Numbered from the stretch's first letter, positions 41,566 through 50,762 are shown. The stretch is DNA of 64,000 nt from Flavobacteriaceae bacterium (GCA_021647405.1 JAKIUU010000011.1:12256-76255); one strand, 5' to 3'. Translations and numbers: made by a program. Notes: generated by a model from the letters alone, not told the origin.

Positions 41566-41612
41566 GTGTCAGATTGAGCGCCTGTCTACCGCAGTTACGG
41601 CAGAGTCGAAAT
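41566..41612. repeat. Palindromic intergenic repeat after rpoD
   Basis: GTGTCAGATTGAGCG...AGAGTCGAAA encloses an inner imperfect hairpin with CCG (41589-41591) and CGG (41598-41600). It resembles the GTCA-TCGAG...TCGA repeats of flavobacteria, including the one at 1814-1866. It is richer in G+C than its flanks. Confidence 0.55.
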
Positions 41613-41633
41613 TTGAACAATTCTAAAAACTTA

Positions 41634-41666
41634 AAAACGTCTAGAAATATCTAGGCGTTTTCTTTT
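41634..41666 (+). terminator. Intrinsic terminator after rpoD
   Basis: AAAACGTCTAGA and TCTAGGCGTTTT pair with one G-T wobble around AATA, followed by CTTTTTT. Confidence 0.85.
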
Positions 41667-41696
41667 TTATATTACTTTTGTAAAAACACTTTAAAT

Positions 41697-42353
41697 ATGA
41701 ACCATCTTATAGCACCATCAATACTTGCTGCCGATTTTGCCAACCTTAAAGCCGATATCGAATTAATCAATAACAGCGATGCAGATTGGTTTCATATTGA
41801 TGTTATGGATGGTGTTTTTGTGCCCAATATTTCTTTTGGAGTGCCCGTAATAAACGCCATTAAAAAATACGCTACCAAGACACTTGATGTACATTTAATG
41901 ATTGTAAATCCCGATAAGTTTATCGCCGATTTTAAGAAGGCTGGCGCCGATGTGTTGACAGTGCACTATGAAGCCTGTCCACACCTTCACAGAACAGTTC
42001 AGGCCATAAAAGCCAATGGTATGAAAGCTGGCGTTTCTTTAAATCCCCATACACCCATTGCGGTTTTAGAAGATATTATTCAGGATTTAGATTTGGTATT
42101 GATTATGAGTGTTAATCCGGGTTTTGGTGGGCAATCGTTTATAGAAAACACTTACAAAAAAATCATTCAATTAAAAGATTTGATTTTGAAATCGGGCTCT
42201 GAAGCCCTCATTGAAATTGATGGTGGTGTAAACGATAAAAACACCCCTAAACTTTTAGCCGCTGGTGCCAATGTATTGGTAGCAGGCAGTTTTGTGTTTA
42301 AAAGTGCCAATCCCACACAAACCATAGCCGATTTAAAAAACAGCCAAATTTAG
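41697..42353 (+). CDS. rpe: Ribulose-phosphate 3-epimerase
   Basis: A 218-residue TIM-barrel enzyme that interconverts ribulose 5-phosphate and xylulose 5-phosphate. APSILAADFANL, HIDVMDGVFVPN (metal and catalytic His/Asp), DVHLMI and SVNPGFGGQSF are all present, and EIDGGVND supplies the second catalytic Asp. The length is normal. Its TAG stop interlocks with the recJ stop (4-base overlap, convergent). Confidence 0.97.
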   Translation: MNHLIAPSILAADFANLKADIELINNSDADWFHIDVMDGVFVPNISFGVPVINAIKKYATKTLDVHLMIVNPDKFIADFKKAGADVLTVHYEACPHLHRTVQAIKANGMKAGVSLNPHTPIAVLEDIIQDLDLVLIMSVNPGFGGQSFIENTYKKIIQLKDLILKSGSEALIEIDGGVNDKNTPKLLAAGANVLVAGSFVFKSANPTQTIADLKNSQI

Positions 42354-44053
42354 ATACTATCTGCCTTAATATCTTTTAGATTGAGTTGTATAGAAGTCAC
42401 CCCGTTCCAATGATTTTCTTCAATGGTAAAAACAGCTTTAAACGCTTGCCCGTTTGATATTAAATTGTATTTATCGCCCAAATTAAAGCCAATGGCATTG
42501 TAAGTTTTAAAATCGGCACCAGCAATAATATTGAGTTTTAAATGCAAACCCTCTTGCCCAACTTTTTTTCCAAAACCGTTATCGCGTAAACCAGAAGCCA
42601 TAAAAGTAGGGCTCATATTTCCAGGGCCAAAAGGGGCCATTTGTTTTAAAACGCGGTAAAATTTTGGACTAATTTCACACAATTCTATGTTGGCGTCAAT
42701 TTCAATTTCTGGAATTAAACATTTTTCTGGAATTGTATTTTTAACAGTTCCCTCAAACTTTTCTTTAAATTTTTTATAATTTGATTCTAACAGAGTCAAC
42801 CCTGCCGCATATTTGTGCCCGCCAAATTGTTCCAAAAATTCGGCACAATTTTCAATAGCATTGTATACATCAAACCCTTTAACAGAGCGTGCAGAAGCCG
42901 CTAGCATGTCGCCACTTTTTGTAAAAACCAAAGTAGGGCGGTAATAGGTTTCAATCAATCTAGAAGCCACAATACCAATGACCCCTTTATGCCAGTTTTC
43001 GTGGTAAACTACAGTGGTTACATTTTCTTGTTCTTTATTGTCTTTAATTTGTTGCAAAGCTTCTTGCGTAATTGCTTTGTCTTTGATGCGTCTTTCAGAA
43101 TTAAAAACACCAATTTCTGCAGCAAATTTTTCGGCTTGTTCTAAATTCATTTCGGTAAGCAGACTAACAGCATAACTGCCGTGTTTCATGCGTCCTGCAG
43201 CATTTATTTTTGGTGCAATACCAAAAACAACATCCGTAATACTGAGTTCTTTTTTATTGGTTTGACCAATAAGTGCTTTTATACCAGGACGTGGGTTTTT
43301 ATTAATAACTTCTAAACCGTAATGGGCTAATATCCTGTTTTCTTCTGTAATAGGAACGATGTCAGCGCCAATGGCAGTGGCAACCAAATCCAAATAGGGT
43401 ACCAAATCAGCTGTATTTAGGTTTCTTTTTTCAGCTATGGCCTGAATGAGTTTAAACCCGATTCCACATCCACAAAGTTCATCGTATGGATAATTGCAAT
43501 CACCACGTTTGGGATCTAAAACGGCTACGGCATTAGGTAAATTAGCACCAGGTCTGTGATGGTCGCAAATGATAAAATCGATATTTTTTTTGTTGGCATA
43601 ATCAATTTTATCCAAGGCTTTTATACCACAATCTAAAGCGATAACTAGCGTAATACCGTTATCATCTGCAAAATCAATACCTTTATACGAAATGCCATAA
43701 CCCTCATCATAACGGTCAGGAATATAAGTTGTTACATTGTCATAAATAGTTTTTAAATAAGACGACACCAAACTTACGGCCGTGGTGCCATCAACATCAT
43801 AATCGCCGTAAATCATAATACACTCTTCTTTTGCCATGGCAGATTCTATCCGTGCTACAGCAAGAGTCATGTCTTTTATTAAATAAGGGTTGTGTAAGTC
43901 GGAAAGTTGGGGTCTAAAAAAGTACTTGGCCTGTTCAAAATTCTTGATGCCGCGTTGTACCAATAATTCTGCTATGATTTTAGAAACCGATAACAATTTG
44001 GCCAATTCGGTCACTTCTAGTTTGTTAGATTCAGGTTTAAAGCTCCAGCGCAT
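42350..44053 (-). CDS. recJ: Single-strand DNA exonuclease RecJ
   Basis: A 567-residue DHH-family 5'-3' exonuclease for recombination and mismatch repair. The metal-binding motifs are IYGDYDVDGTTA (motif I), ALDCGIKA (II) and ICDHHRPG (III, the DHH motif), and the DHHA1 domain has EQFGGHKYAAGLTL. The C-terminal OB-like domain ends the protein. The gene overlaps the rpe stop codon by four bases at its 3' end. Confidence 0.97.
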   Translation of the reverse strand: MRWSFKPESNKLEVTELAKLLSVSKIIAELLVQRGIKNFEQAKYFFRPQLSDLHNPYLIKDMTLAVARIESAMAKEECIMIYGDYDVDGTTAVSLVSSYLKTIYDNVTTYIPDRYDEGYGISYKGIDFADDNGITLVIALDCGIKALDKIDYANKKNIDFIICDHHRPGANLPNAVAVLDPKRGDCNYPYDELCGCGIGFKLIQAIAEKRNLNTADLVPYLDLVATAIGADIVPITEENRILAHYGLEVINKNPRPGIKALIGQTNKKELSITDVVFGIAPKINAAGRMKHGSYAVSLLTEMNLEQAEKFAAEIGVFNSERRIKDKAITQEALQQIKDNKEQENVTTVVYHENWHKGVIGIVASRLIETYYRPTLVFTKSGDMLAASARSVKGFDVYNAIENCAEFLEQFGGHKYAAGLTLLESNYKKFKEKFEGTVKNTIPEKCLIPEIEIDANIELCEISPKFYRVLKQMAPFGPGNMSPTFMASGLRDNGFGKKVGQEGLHLKLNIIAGADFKTYNAIGFNLGDKYNLISNGQAFKAVFTIEENHWNGVTSIQLNLKDIKADSI

Positions 44054-44359
44054 AGCTATTTTTCTTACCCAAATGTAACCATTTTACTTTTCAAAATGTT
44101 GAATTATAGTGCTTAGTTAGCCGAATTAGTAAAATAATTCTGTGATTGAATAAAAAAGGTTGTTTCAGACAATGCTGAGACAACCTTTTTTTTAGCTAGT
44201 AGTAAAAAAGTATTATATATGATTCTAAATCAAACTTAATATATTTTAAAGAAATCATAAAATATTTGTTGTGAATGGTACTTTTTTGTACGCGAATGGT
44301 AGTTTACTTAAAATAAAAGACGCTCATTTTTTGTAATTTTACCATTTAAAAAATAAAAT
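44054..44359. other. Intergenic region with an isolated terminator
   Basis: About 305 bases between the divergent recJ and the AhpD-like gene. Apart from the strong hairpin at 44152-44193 it is AT-rich without open frames of note. The final 30 bases contain TAATTTTA, a weak -7 candidate for the plus-strand gene. It may encode a small RNA ended by the hairpin. Confidence 0.5.
44152..44193. terminator. Orphan bidirectional terminator upstream of recJ
   Basis: AAAAAAGGTTGTTTCAG and CTGAGACAACCTTTTTT pair with one wobble around ACAATG. It has A- and T-runs on both sides and could work in either direction. No protein gene ends before it on either strand. Confidence 0.85.
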
Positions 44360-44950
44360 ATGCCTTTAGTACAACCCCTGTCTGCAGATGCCAACAAAGA
44401 TGTCAAAAAATTGGCTGAATTTTTTAATGAAACCCTTGGCTTCTGTCCCAATTCGGTTTTAACCATGCAAATTAGACCCGAAATTGCACAATCATTTATC
44501 AGTTTAAACATGGCTGTAATGGCCAATAAAGGGCGCGTGACTTCTGCTTTAAAACGCCTCATCGCTTGGGTTTCTAGTAATGCCTCTGGCTGTCGCTATT
44601 GTCAAGCCCATGCCATACGTGCTGCTGAGCGTTATGGGGTCGCACAAGAACAACTAGACAATGTTTGGGAATATAAAACACACCCTGCTTTTAACGCTGC
44701 CGAACGGGCGGCTTTAGATTTTTCTTTAGCGGCTTCTGTCATTCCAAATAATGTTAACAAAACTATTCAAGCCGAATTACACAAATATTGGGATGATGGT
44801 GAAATTGTAGAAATGTTAGGCGTTATTTCTCTTTTCGGATTTCTAAACCGCTGGAATGATTCTATGGGAACTGTTATTGAAGAGGGTGCCGTAGATTCTG
44901 CTGAAACCTTTTTAGGCAAACACGGTTGGGAACGCGGAAAACATGTGTGA
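44360..44950 (+). CDS. AhpD/carboxymuconolactone decarboxylase-like peroxidase-related protein
   Basis: A 196-residue all-helical protein. C78, C81 and H84 (CRYCQAH) form the redox CxxC-x2-H motif of the AhpD-like family, which reduces peroxides or acts as a peroxidase-related enzyme. It has one motif, so it is expected to act as an oligomer. No partner peroxiredoxin is next to it. The downstream gap to rsmI contains degenerate repeats. Confidence 0.85.
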   Translation: MPLVQPLSADANKDVKKLAEFFNETLGFCPNSVLTMQIRPEIAQSFISLNMAVMANKGRVTSALKRLIAWVSSNASGCRYCQAHAIRAAERYGVAQEQLDNVWEYKTHPAFNAAERAALDFSLAASVIPNNVNKTIQAELHKYWDDGEIVEMLGVISLFGFLNRWNDSMGTVIEEGAVDSAETFLGKHGWERGKHV

Positions 44951-45046
44951 ATAGAATAAAGAATCTAGACCGCTTCGCTATTAGAAGAAAAACTAAATAT
45001 AGTTATGCAAAACTGTACACTGCTACTGCCAACTGAATACTGAACA
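44951..45046. repeat. Degenerate intergenic repeats after the AhpD-like gene
   Basis: The piece GAATCTAGACCGCTTCGCTATTAGAAG is followed by a run of related units (AAACTGTACACTG, CTACTGCCAACTG, AATACTGAACACT) up to the rsmI end. No gene is visible. Confidence 0.4.
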
Positions 45047-45718
45047 CTACCTTCGCCCTTCAACCACAATAACAAACTCGCCTTTAGGCGCTTTGTTTTC
45101 AAAATGAGTGAGCACTTCTACAACTGTGCCACGAACCGTTTCTTCGTATAATTTTGTGAGCTCTCGCGATACAGAAACCAGACGATCTCCCCCAAAATAG
45201 TCGGCAAATTGCGTGAGTGTTTTGAGTAATTTATGAGGCGATTCGTAAAAAATCATAGTCCGTGTTTCTTCGGCTAGTAATTTAAGGCGTGTTTGACGGC
45301 CTTTTTTAGGCGGTAAAAATCCTTCGAATATAAATTTGTCATTGGGCAAACCACTGTTTACAAGGGCAGGTACAAAAGCTGTGGCGCCGGGTAAACATTC
45401 AATAGCAATATTGTTCTTTACACAAGCACGTGTCAACAAAAACCCTGGGTCTGATATAGCGGGAGTCCCTGCATCGGTAATGAGCGCCATACTTGTCCCT
45501 TCTTTTAACCGCCTTACAAGACTCTCAACAACTTTGTGTTCGTTGTGCATATGATGGCTTTGCATAGGCGTAGCAATATCATAGTGTTTGAGTAATTTAC
45601 CTGAAGTCCGTGTGTCTTCGGCTAAAATAACGTCGACTTCTTTAAGCACTTTTACAGCCCTAAATGTCATATCGTCTAAATTTCCAATGGGTGTAGGTAC
45701 CAAATAAAGTTTAGTCAT
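45047..45718 (-). CDS. rsmI: 16S rRNA (cytidine(1402)-2'-O)-methyltransferase
   Basis: A 223-residue SAM-dependent methyltransferase of the tetrapyrrole-methylase fold. LYLVPTPIGNLDDMTFRAV, LAEDTRTSGKLL, ALITDAGTPAISDPG and the C-terminal APKGEFVIVVEG are diagnostic. It methylates the ribose of C1402 in the decoding centre. It follows the cupin gene by two bases and probably shares its transcript. The length is shorter than the E. coli protein, as is usual when the C-terminal extension is missing. Confidence 0.95.
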   Translation of the reverse strand: MTKLYLVPTPIGNLDDMTFRAVKVLKEVDVILAEDTRTSGKLLKHYDIATPMQSHHMHNEHKVVESLVRRLKEGTSMALITDAGTPAISDPGFLLTRACVKNNIAIECLPGATAFVPALVNSGLPNDKFIFEGFLPPKKGRQTRLKLLAEETRTMIFYESPHKLLKTLTQFADYFGGDRLVSVSRELTKLYEETVRGTVVEVLTHFENKAPKGEFVIVVEGRR

Positions 45719-45720
45719 AA

Positions 45721-46080
45721 TTAAATACTTTCGTAAGTCTCTACTGTGAGTTCGTTTATAATAGCACCTGTATGTTTTGTGCTTAAAGGTTCAAAAAGCA
45801 ACACATGAACCTCTTCTTCTGCAATGGGTCTGTGTTCAATGCCTTTGGGAATAATAAATATTTCACCTTGATTAACAGTAACTGTTTTATCTCTTAATTC
45901 AATTTTTAAGCTGCCTTTTATAATCATGAAAAGCTCATCTTCATCGGCATGTGAGTGCCAAATAAAAGCCCCTTTTAACTTAGCTAATAGTATTTGCTGT
46001 CCATTTAATTCGCCTATTTTTTTAGGTGTCCAATGGGCATCAAAAAGTTTAAATTTTTCTGAAATATTTATCGGATTCAT
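45721..46080 (-). CDS. Small cupin-domain protein
   Basis: A 119-residue single-cupin protein. The metal-binding pattern is H42-x-H44 with a Glu at 49 and H83 (IPKGIEHRP). The beta-barrel strands and the PKG turn are typical. Cupins of this size include dioxygenases, isomerases and sugar or metal sensors; no substrate can be named. It is two bases before rsmI and divergent from aspS. Confidence 0.82.
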   Translation of the reverse strand: MNPINISEKFKLFDAHWTPKKIGELNGQQILLAKLKGAFIWHSHADEDELFMIIKGSLKIELRDKTVTVNQGEIFIIPKGIEHRPIAEEEVHVLLFEPLSTKHTGAIINELTVETYESI

Positions 46081-46138
46081 CTTACAAAATTACAAAGTTT
46101 TTAGTTGCTTAGAGATTTAATGTGAATTCGTCTTATAA

Positions 46139-46171
46139 TTTGTAAAAGCTATTGTTTAATCGTTAAATTTG
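46139..46171 (+). promoter_or_regulatory. Putative aspS promoter
   Basis: TTTG (46139-46142) and TAAATTTG (46164-46171, followed by C) are perfect boxes spaced by 21 bases. The leader to the ATG at 46194 would be about 18 bases. Confidence 0.7.
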
Positions 46172-46193
46172 CACTTTCAAATTTTGATTGATT

Positions 46194-47948
46194 ATGTATA
46201 GAACGCACACATGCGGTGAATTAACATTAGCAAATAAAAGTCAGGTGGTTACCTTAGCGGGATGGGTACAAAAAGTACGCGATAAAGGTTTTATGGTTTG
46301 GATAGACTTACGTGATCGTTATGGCATTACCCAACTTATTTTTGACGAAGCGCGAACCGATACAACTCTTTTAGAACAAGCCAAGTCGTTAGGACGCGAA
46401 TTTGTTATTCAGATTGAAGGCGAAGTTATTGAACGCGAAGCTAAAAATACCAATATCCCTACAGGAGCTATTGAAGTTTTAGTCAAAAAATTAACCGTTT
46501 TAAACGCCTCAAAAACACCACCTTTTACCATAGAAAACAAAACCGATGGGGGTGATGAATTGCGTATGAAATATCGTTATTTAGATATCCGTCGCAATCC
46601 TGTAAAAGAGAAACTTATTTTTAGACATAAAGTGTCGCAAGAAGTGCGCAAATATCTTTCGAACGAAGGTTTTATTGAAGTAGAAACACCTTATTTAATC
46701 AAATCAACGCCCGAAGGCGCCCGCGATTTTGTGGTACCCAGTCGTATGAACTCAGGGCAATTTTATGCCCTGCCACAATCGCCTCAAACCTTTAAACAAC
46801 TATTGATGGTCGCTGGCATGGATAAATATTTTCAGTTGGTAAAATGTTTTAGAGATGAAGATTTACGTGCCGACCGTCAGCCAGAATTTACACAAATAGA
46901 TTGCGAAATGGCTTTTGTTGAACAAGAGGATATTTTAAATACGTTTGAAGGTTTAACAAAACATCTTTTAAAAGAAATAAAAGGTGTTGATGTGGCCGAT
47001 TTCCCTAGAATGACGTATGCCGAAGCGATGAAAACTTACGGTAATGACAAGCCCGATATTAGATTCGGCATGACATTTGGCGAATTAAACGATATCGCCC
47101 AAGGCAAAGGATTTGGTGTTTTTGACAGCCAGGAGTTGGTTGTTGGTATTGCTGTACCGGGTTGTGCCCATTACAGTCGCAAACAAACAGATAAATTAAT
47201 TGACTTTGTAAGGTGCCCTCAAATTGGCGCCAAAGGTTTGATTTTTGTCAAATATAACGAAGATGGTAGTTTTAAATCTTCTGTAGATAAATTCTATACG
47301 CAAGAAAATTTACAAGCTTGGGCAGACAGACTTGGTGCTCAAAAAGGCGATTTAATGCTCGTAATGTCAGGCGATACCGATGCGGTTCGTACCCAGCTAA
47401 GTACTTTGCGTATGCATATGGCCGAAACTTTAGGCCTGCGTAACCCTAACGAATTTGCCCCTTTATGGGTGGTAGATTTTCCGCTGTTAGAATGGGATAA
47501 AGAAAGTGGCCGTTTTCATGCGATGCACCACCCGTTTACATCGCCAAAACCCGAAGATATTGCGCTGTTAGAAACCAATCCAGGTGCTGTTCGTGCCAAT
47601 GCTTACGACATGGTTTTAAACGGTAACGAAATAGGTGGAGGTTCCATCAGAATACACGATAAAACAACCCAAAAAATGATGTTTGATCATCTTGGTTTTA
47701 CACCAGAAGAGGCCGAAAATCAGTTTGGGTTTTTGATGAATGCCTTTGAATATGGGGCGCCACCACACGGCGGTTTGGCTTTCGGTTTAGACAGACTGGT
47801 CGCTATTTTAAGCGGTCAAGAATCTATCCGCGATTTTATAGCATTCCCTAAAAACAATGCGGGTCGCGATGTAATGATTGATGCGCCATCAGCAATTGAC
47901 CAAGTTCAATTAGATGAATTGTGTTTAAAATTAAATTTAAAAAATTAA
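46194..47948 (+). CDS. aspS: Aspartyl-tRNA synthetase
   Basis: The ATG at 46194 gives 584 residues starting MYRTHTCGELTL; a TTG six bases upstream is also in frame but less likely. The N-terminal OB anticodon-binding domain, class II motif 2 (FRDEDLRADRQPEFTQID), the bacterial GAD insertion domain and motif 3 (GLAFGLDRLV) are in order. Because asnS is also present (61809-63242), a discriminating AspRS is expected. The ClC gene starts one base after its stop. Confidence 0.97.
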   Translation: MYRTHTCGELTLANKSQVVTLAGWVQKVRDKGFMVWIDLRDRYGITQLIFDEARTDTTLLEQAKSLGREFVIQIEGEVIEREAKNTNIPTGAIEVLVKKLTVLNASKTPPFTIENKTDGGDELRMKYRYLDIRRNPVKEKLIFRHKVSQEVRKYLSNEGFIEVETPYLIKSTPEGARDFVVPSRMNSGQFYALPQSPQTFKQLLMVAGMDKYFQLVKCFRDEDLRADRQPEFTQIDCEMAFVEQEDILNTFEGLTKHLLKEIKGVDVADFPRMTYAEAMKTYGNDKPDIRFGMTFGELNDIAQGKGFGVFDSQELVVGIAVPGCAHYSRKQTDKLIDFVRCPQIGAKGLIFVKYNEDGSFKSSVDKFYTQENLQAWADRLGAQKGDLMLVMSGDTDAVRTQLSTLRMHMAETLGLRNPNEFAPLWVVDFPLLEWDKESGRFHAMHHPFTSPKPEDIALLETNPGAVRANAYDMVLNGNEIGGGSIRIHDKTTQKMMFDHLGFTPEEAENQFGFLMNAFEYGAPPHGGLAFGLDRLVAILSGQESIRDFIAFPKNNAGRDVMIDAPSAIDQVQLDELCLKLNLKN

Positions 47949-47949
47949 A

Positions 47950-49743
47950 ATGCCCAAAAAACCTAATAGTAGGATTGCAAAATTTTTGATTTGGCGGTAT
48001 AAACATATCTCTAAGCCTCAATTCATCAGTATTTTAAGTGCTATTATAGGTTTGTTAGCCGGTTTAGGAGCGGTTACTTTAAAAAACTTAACCCATTTAA
48101 TTCAAGAATTACTCGAAGGCAAGTATATTGGAGAATATCATAAAATGACCTATTTTATCTTCCCCCTAATTGGGCTCTTTTTTGTTATTATTGTCATAAA
48201 ATATGTTATCAGAAAAAAAATTGGTCATGGTATTCCCTCTACTTTATACGCCATTTCAAAATTAAAATCAATAATGCCATCACATCAAATGTGGGGCTCA
48301 TTATTAACAGCGCCATTAACCGTGGGTTTTGGTGGTTCTGTAGGTCTTGAAGGGCCAACAGTGGCTACAGGAGCCGCCTTAGGTTCAAATGTCGCTAGAT
48401 TTTTTCATTTAAATCAGACAACAAGAAATTTATTGGTTGGAGCTGCAGCTGCTGGTGCTATGTCATCTATATTTAAAGCGCCTATTGCAGGAATTATATT
48501 TGCTGTAGAAATTTTCAGCTTAGATTTAACATTATTTTCAATGATTCCTCTTTTAATAGCTTCTATTACAGCTATTTTAACCTCTTATTTCTTTTTAGGA
48601 AACGATGTGCTATTACATTTTCCAACAGAAAATGTCACTTTTAATTTAAACGATGCCTTGTTTTATGGGGTGTTGGGAATTACTTCGGCTACCACATCGC
48701 TCTATTTCAGTAAAACCTATTTTGGTATTAGTGCCTTTTTTGAAAAATTTGCCAACCCTTATAAGCGCTTAATAATTGGTGGATTACTCATTGGTATAAT
48801 TGTTTATTTTGTGCCACCTCTTTTTGGTGAAGGCTATGAAACTATAAATCATATACTAAGAGGCCATGTAGAAAAAGTATTGGCTGCTAATTATTTTGAA
48901 ATCGTAACAGACAATGCGTGGTTTCTTATTGCTTTTTTGGTGGGACTTGTCACCTTAAAAGTAGTTGCTATGTCAATTACTTTTGGCGCAGGTGGTATAG
49001 GTGGCGTTTTTGCGCCAACCCTTTTTACAGGAAGTGTTTCGGGTTTTGTTTTTGCCTATATAATGAATACTTCTGGGCTTTTTAATCACCAACTTTCTAC
49101 CAGTAACTTTGCTTTAGTGGGCATGGCAGGTCTTATGGCTGGTGTGCTTCAAGCCCCTTTAACAGCTATTTTTTTAATTGCAGAAATAACCAATGGCTAC
49201 GATTTATTTGTCCCTTTAATGATAACGGCTTCCATTTCCTTTTTAATTGTTAGACGTTATATTCCTTATAATATTTATGCGGCAGAATTGGCTCAAAAAG
49301 GCGAATTAGTAACACACGACAAAGACAAAACAGTCTTATCTATGATGGATTTAAACAAAATAATAGAAAAGAATTTTATAGCCGTTAAACCCGATATGAA
49401 ATTGGGCAAAATGCTCAAAAAAGCTGTAACACAATCTAAACGTAACATTTTTCCTGTAGTAGATGATGAAGGAAAATTTTTAGGTATTATTCTATTAGAT
49501 GACATTAGAGATGTTATGTTTAATAGCAAACTTTACAAAAAAACTTATGTGTCGAATTATATGCATGCCGCTCCTGAAGTTATATATTACCACAGTGATA
49601 ATATGACAAGTATTATGCGTAAATTTCAAGATAGTAGCGCTTGGAATCTCCCGGTAGTTAAAGACGGCAAATATTACGGCTTTATATCTAAGTCTAAACT
49701 GCTAACCGTTTACAGACGGAAATTGATTGAGGTAACTAGCTAA
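47950..49743 (+). CDS. ClC-family chloride channel-like protein with CBS domains
   Basis: A 597-residue membrane protein. The selectivity-filter stretches are GHGIP (92-96), GLEGP with the gating glutamate E134, GIGGVFAP and the pore Tyr in IYAAEL. Two CBS domains (about 465-590) end the protein. At the position of the internal proton glutamate of CLC-ec1 (E203) it has I188 (FAVEIF), and the filter Ser of GSGIP is His93. These features suggest channel-like or altered transport rather than simple chloride-proton exchange. It starts one base after aspS. Confidence 0.9.
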   Translation: MPKKPNSRIAKFLIWRYKHISKPQFISILSAIIGLLAGLGAVTLKNLTHLIQELLEGKYIGEYHKMTYFIFPLIGLFFVIIVIKYVIRKKIGHGIPSTLYAISKLKSIMPSHQMWGSLLTAPLTVGFGGSVGLEGPTVATGAALGSNVARFFHLNQTTRNLLVGAAAAGAMSSIFKAPIAGIIFAVEIFSLDLTLFSMIPLLIASITAILTSYFFLGNDVLLHFPTENVTFNLNDALFYGVLGITSATTSLYFSKTYFGISAFFEKFANPYKRLIIGGLLIGIIVYFVPPLFGEGYETINHILRGHVEKVLAANYFEIVTDNAWFLIAFLVGLVTLKVVAMSITFGAGGIGGVFAPTLFTGSVSGFVFAYIMNTSGLFNHQLSTSNFALVGMAGLMAGVLQAPLTAIFLIAEITNGYDLFVPLMITASISFLIVRRYIPYNIYAAELAQKGELVTHDKDKTVLSMMDLNKIIEKNFIAVKPDMKLGKMLKKAVTQSKRNIFPVVDDEGKFLGIILLDDIRDVMFNSKLYKKTYVSNYMHAAPEVIYYHSDNMTSIMRKFQDSSAWNLPVVKDGKYYGFISKSKLLTVYRRKLIEVTS

Positions 49744-49857
49744 AAATAGTATATAAATTTTCTGCACTTTTTACAACTTTTTGTCATTTAACACAAAAAA
49801 GTAACAAAATATTTACACCTTTATTTTCCATATCAAACTATTGTGATAAAAGAAATT

Positions 49858-49878
49858 GTAATATTTAAATAATATTAC
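49858..49878. repeat. Perfect AT-rich inverted repeat upstream of the CxxCH protein gene
   Basis: GTAATATT (49858-49865) and AATATTAC (49871-49878) surround TAAAT, 69 bases before the ATG at 49947. It could be an operator, but such AT-rich palindromes also occur by chance. Confidence 0.35.
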
Positions 49879-49946
49879 GACATAATAAATGCCATTAAGA
49901 CACCATAAAAATATAATTAAAATGTTCAATTTTTAAAATTTGTGTT

Positions 49947-50762
49947 ATGAAAAAACATCTTCATTTTTATGGTGTCTTATTTTTAATGCTTGCTATTGCC
50001 TTATTGGTAATATCGTTTAGTAATGGGGGTAGTAGTAGTAATGGTGTAACAGGGTCACCTCTTGATAATCAGTTAGCACCTCAGTCTTGTTTAACCTGTC
50101 ATGATAATAACGGTAACTTTAATACTGCCGTTAGTATTACTTCAGATATACCTAGTGGCGGTTATGCTCTGGGGCAAACTTATAATATGACAGTTACACA
50201 AACGGCTAACGGCGCCTCTAAACATGGTTTTCAAATAACAGTAGAAAACAATGCCCCTAGTAAAATAGGGGGATTTGTTGTTACAGATGTGGTGAATACA
50301 CATTTGCAAGCAGGGGGTAATTTTGTGACGCATTCGCTTGCGGGGAGCGACCAAAATTCATGGAACTTCGCTTGGACGGCTCCTTCGATAGATGTGGGTG
50401 CCATAACTTTTTATGTGGCCAGTATTGCAGGCAATTTAAACAGCTCAGGAGGAGCAACAACAAGTAGCAATCAAATGGCTCAAAACACCATGGTTATTGG
50501 GTCTGTATTGGCTACTAACAAGTTACATTTGTTACATAATATGTATCCCAATCCAGGAAGTAGGCAGGTAACATTACAATTGCCCTCTCAGGTTAACAGC
50601 GCCAACGTAACAGTATTTAATTATTTGGGGAAATCGTTTATCCAAAAAACTATTAATTCCTTACACAATACCATTGATGTTTCTAGTTTGAGTACAGGGA
50701 TTTATTTTGTAAGAATTCAAACAGATTCTCAAATTGGCACAAAGAAATTATTTGTTAGATAA
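49947..50762 (+). CDS. Exported CxxCH protein with choice-of-anchor V and type IX sorting domain
   Basis: A 271-residue protein. After a signal-anchor-like N-terminus (LFLMLAIALLVISF), SCLTCHD provides a heme-type CxxCH motif. The middle is the Reeler-like choice-of-anchor V domain (about 50-180). The end is a type IX secretion signal: NMYPNPGSRQVTLQL, then FNYLGKSF and TGIYFVRI, with the C-terminal KKLFVR. It is thus probably exported to the cell surface; the function is unknown. A single heme site with such a small domain is unusual. Confidence 0.82.
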   Translation: MKKHLHFYGVLFLMLAIALLVISFSNGGSSSNGVTGSPLDNQLAPQSCLTCHDNNGNFNTAVSITSDIPSGGYALGQTYNMTVTQTANGASKHGFQITVENNAPSKIGGFVVTDVVNTHLQAGGNFVTHSLAGSDQNSWNFAWTAPSIDVGAITFYVASIAGNLNSSGGATTSSNQMAQNTMVIGSVLATNKLHLLHNMYPNPGSRQVTLQLPSQVNSANVTVFNYLGKSFIQKTINSLHNTIDVSSLSTGIYFVRIQTDSQIGTKKLFVR

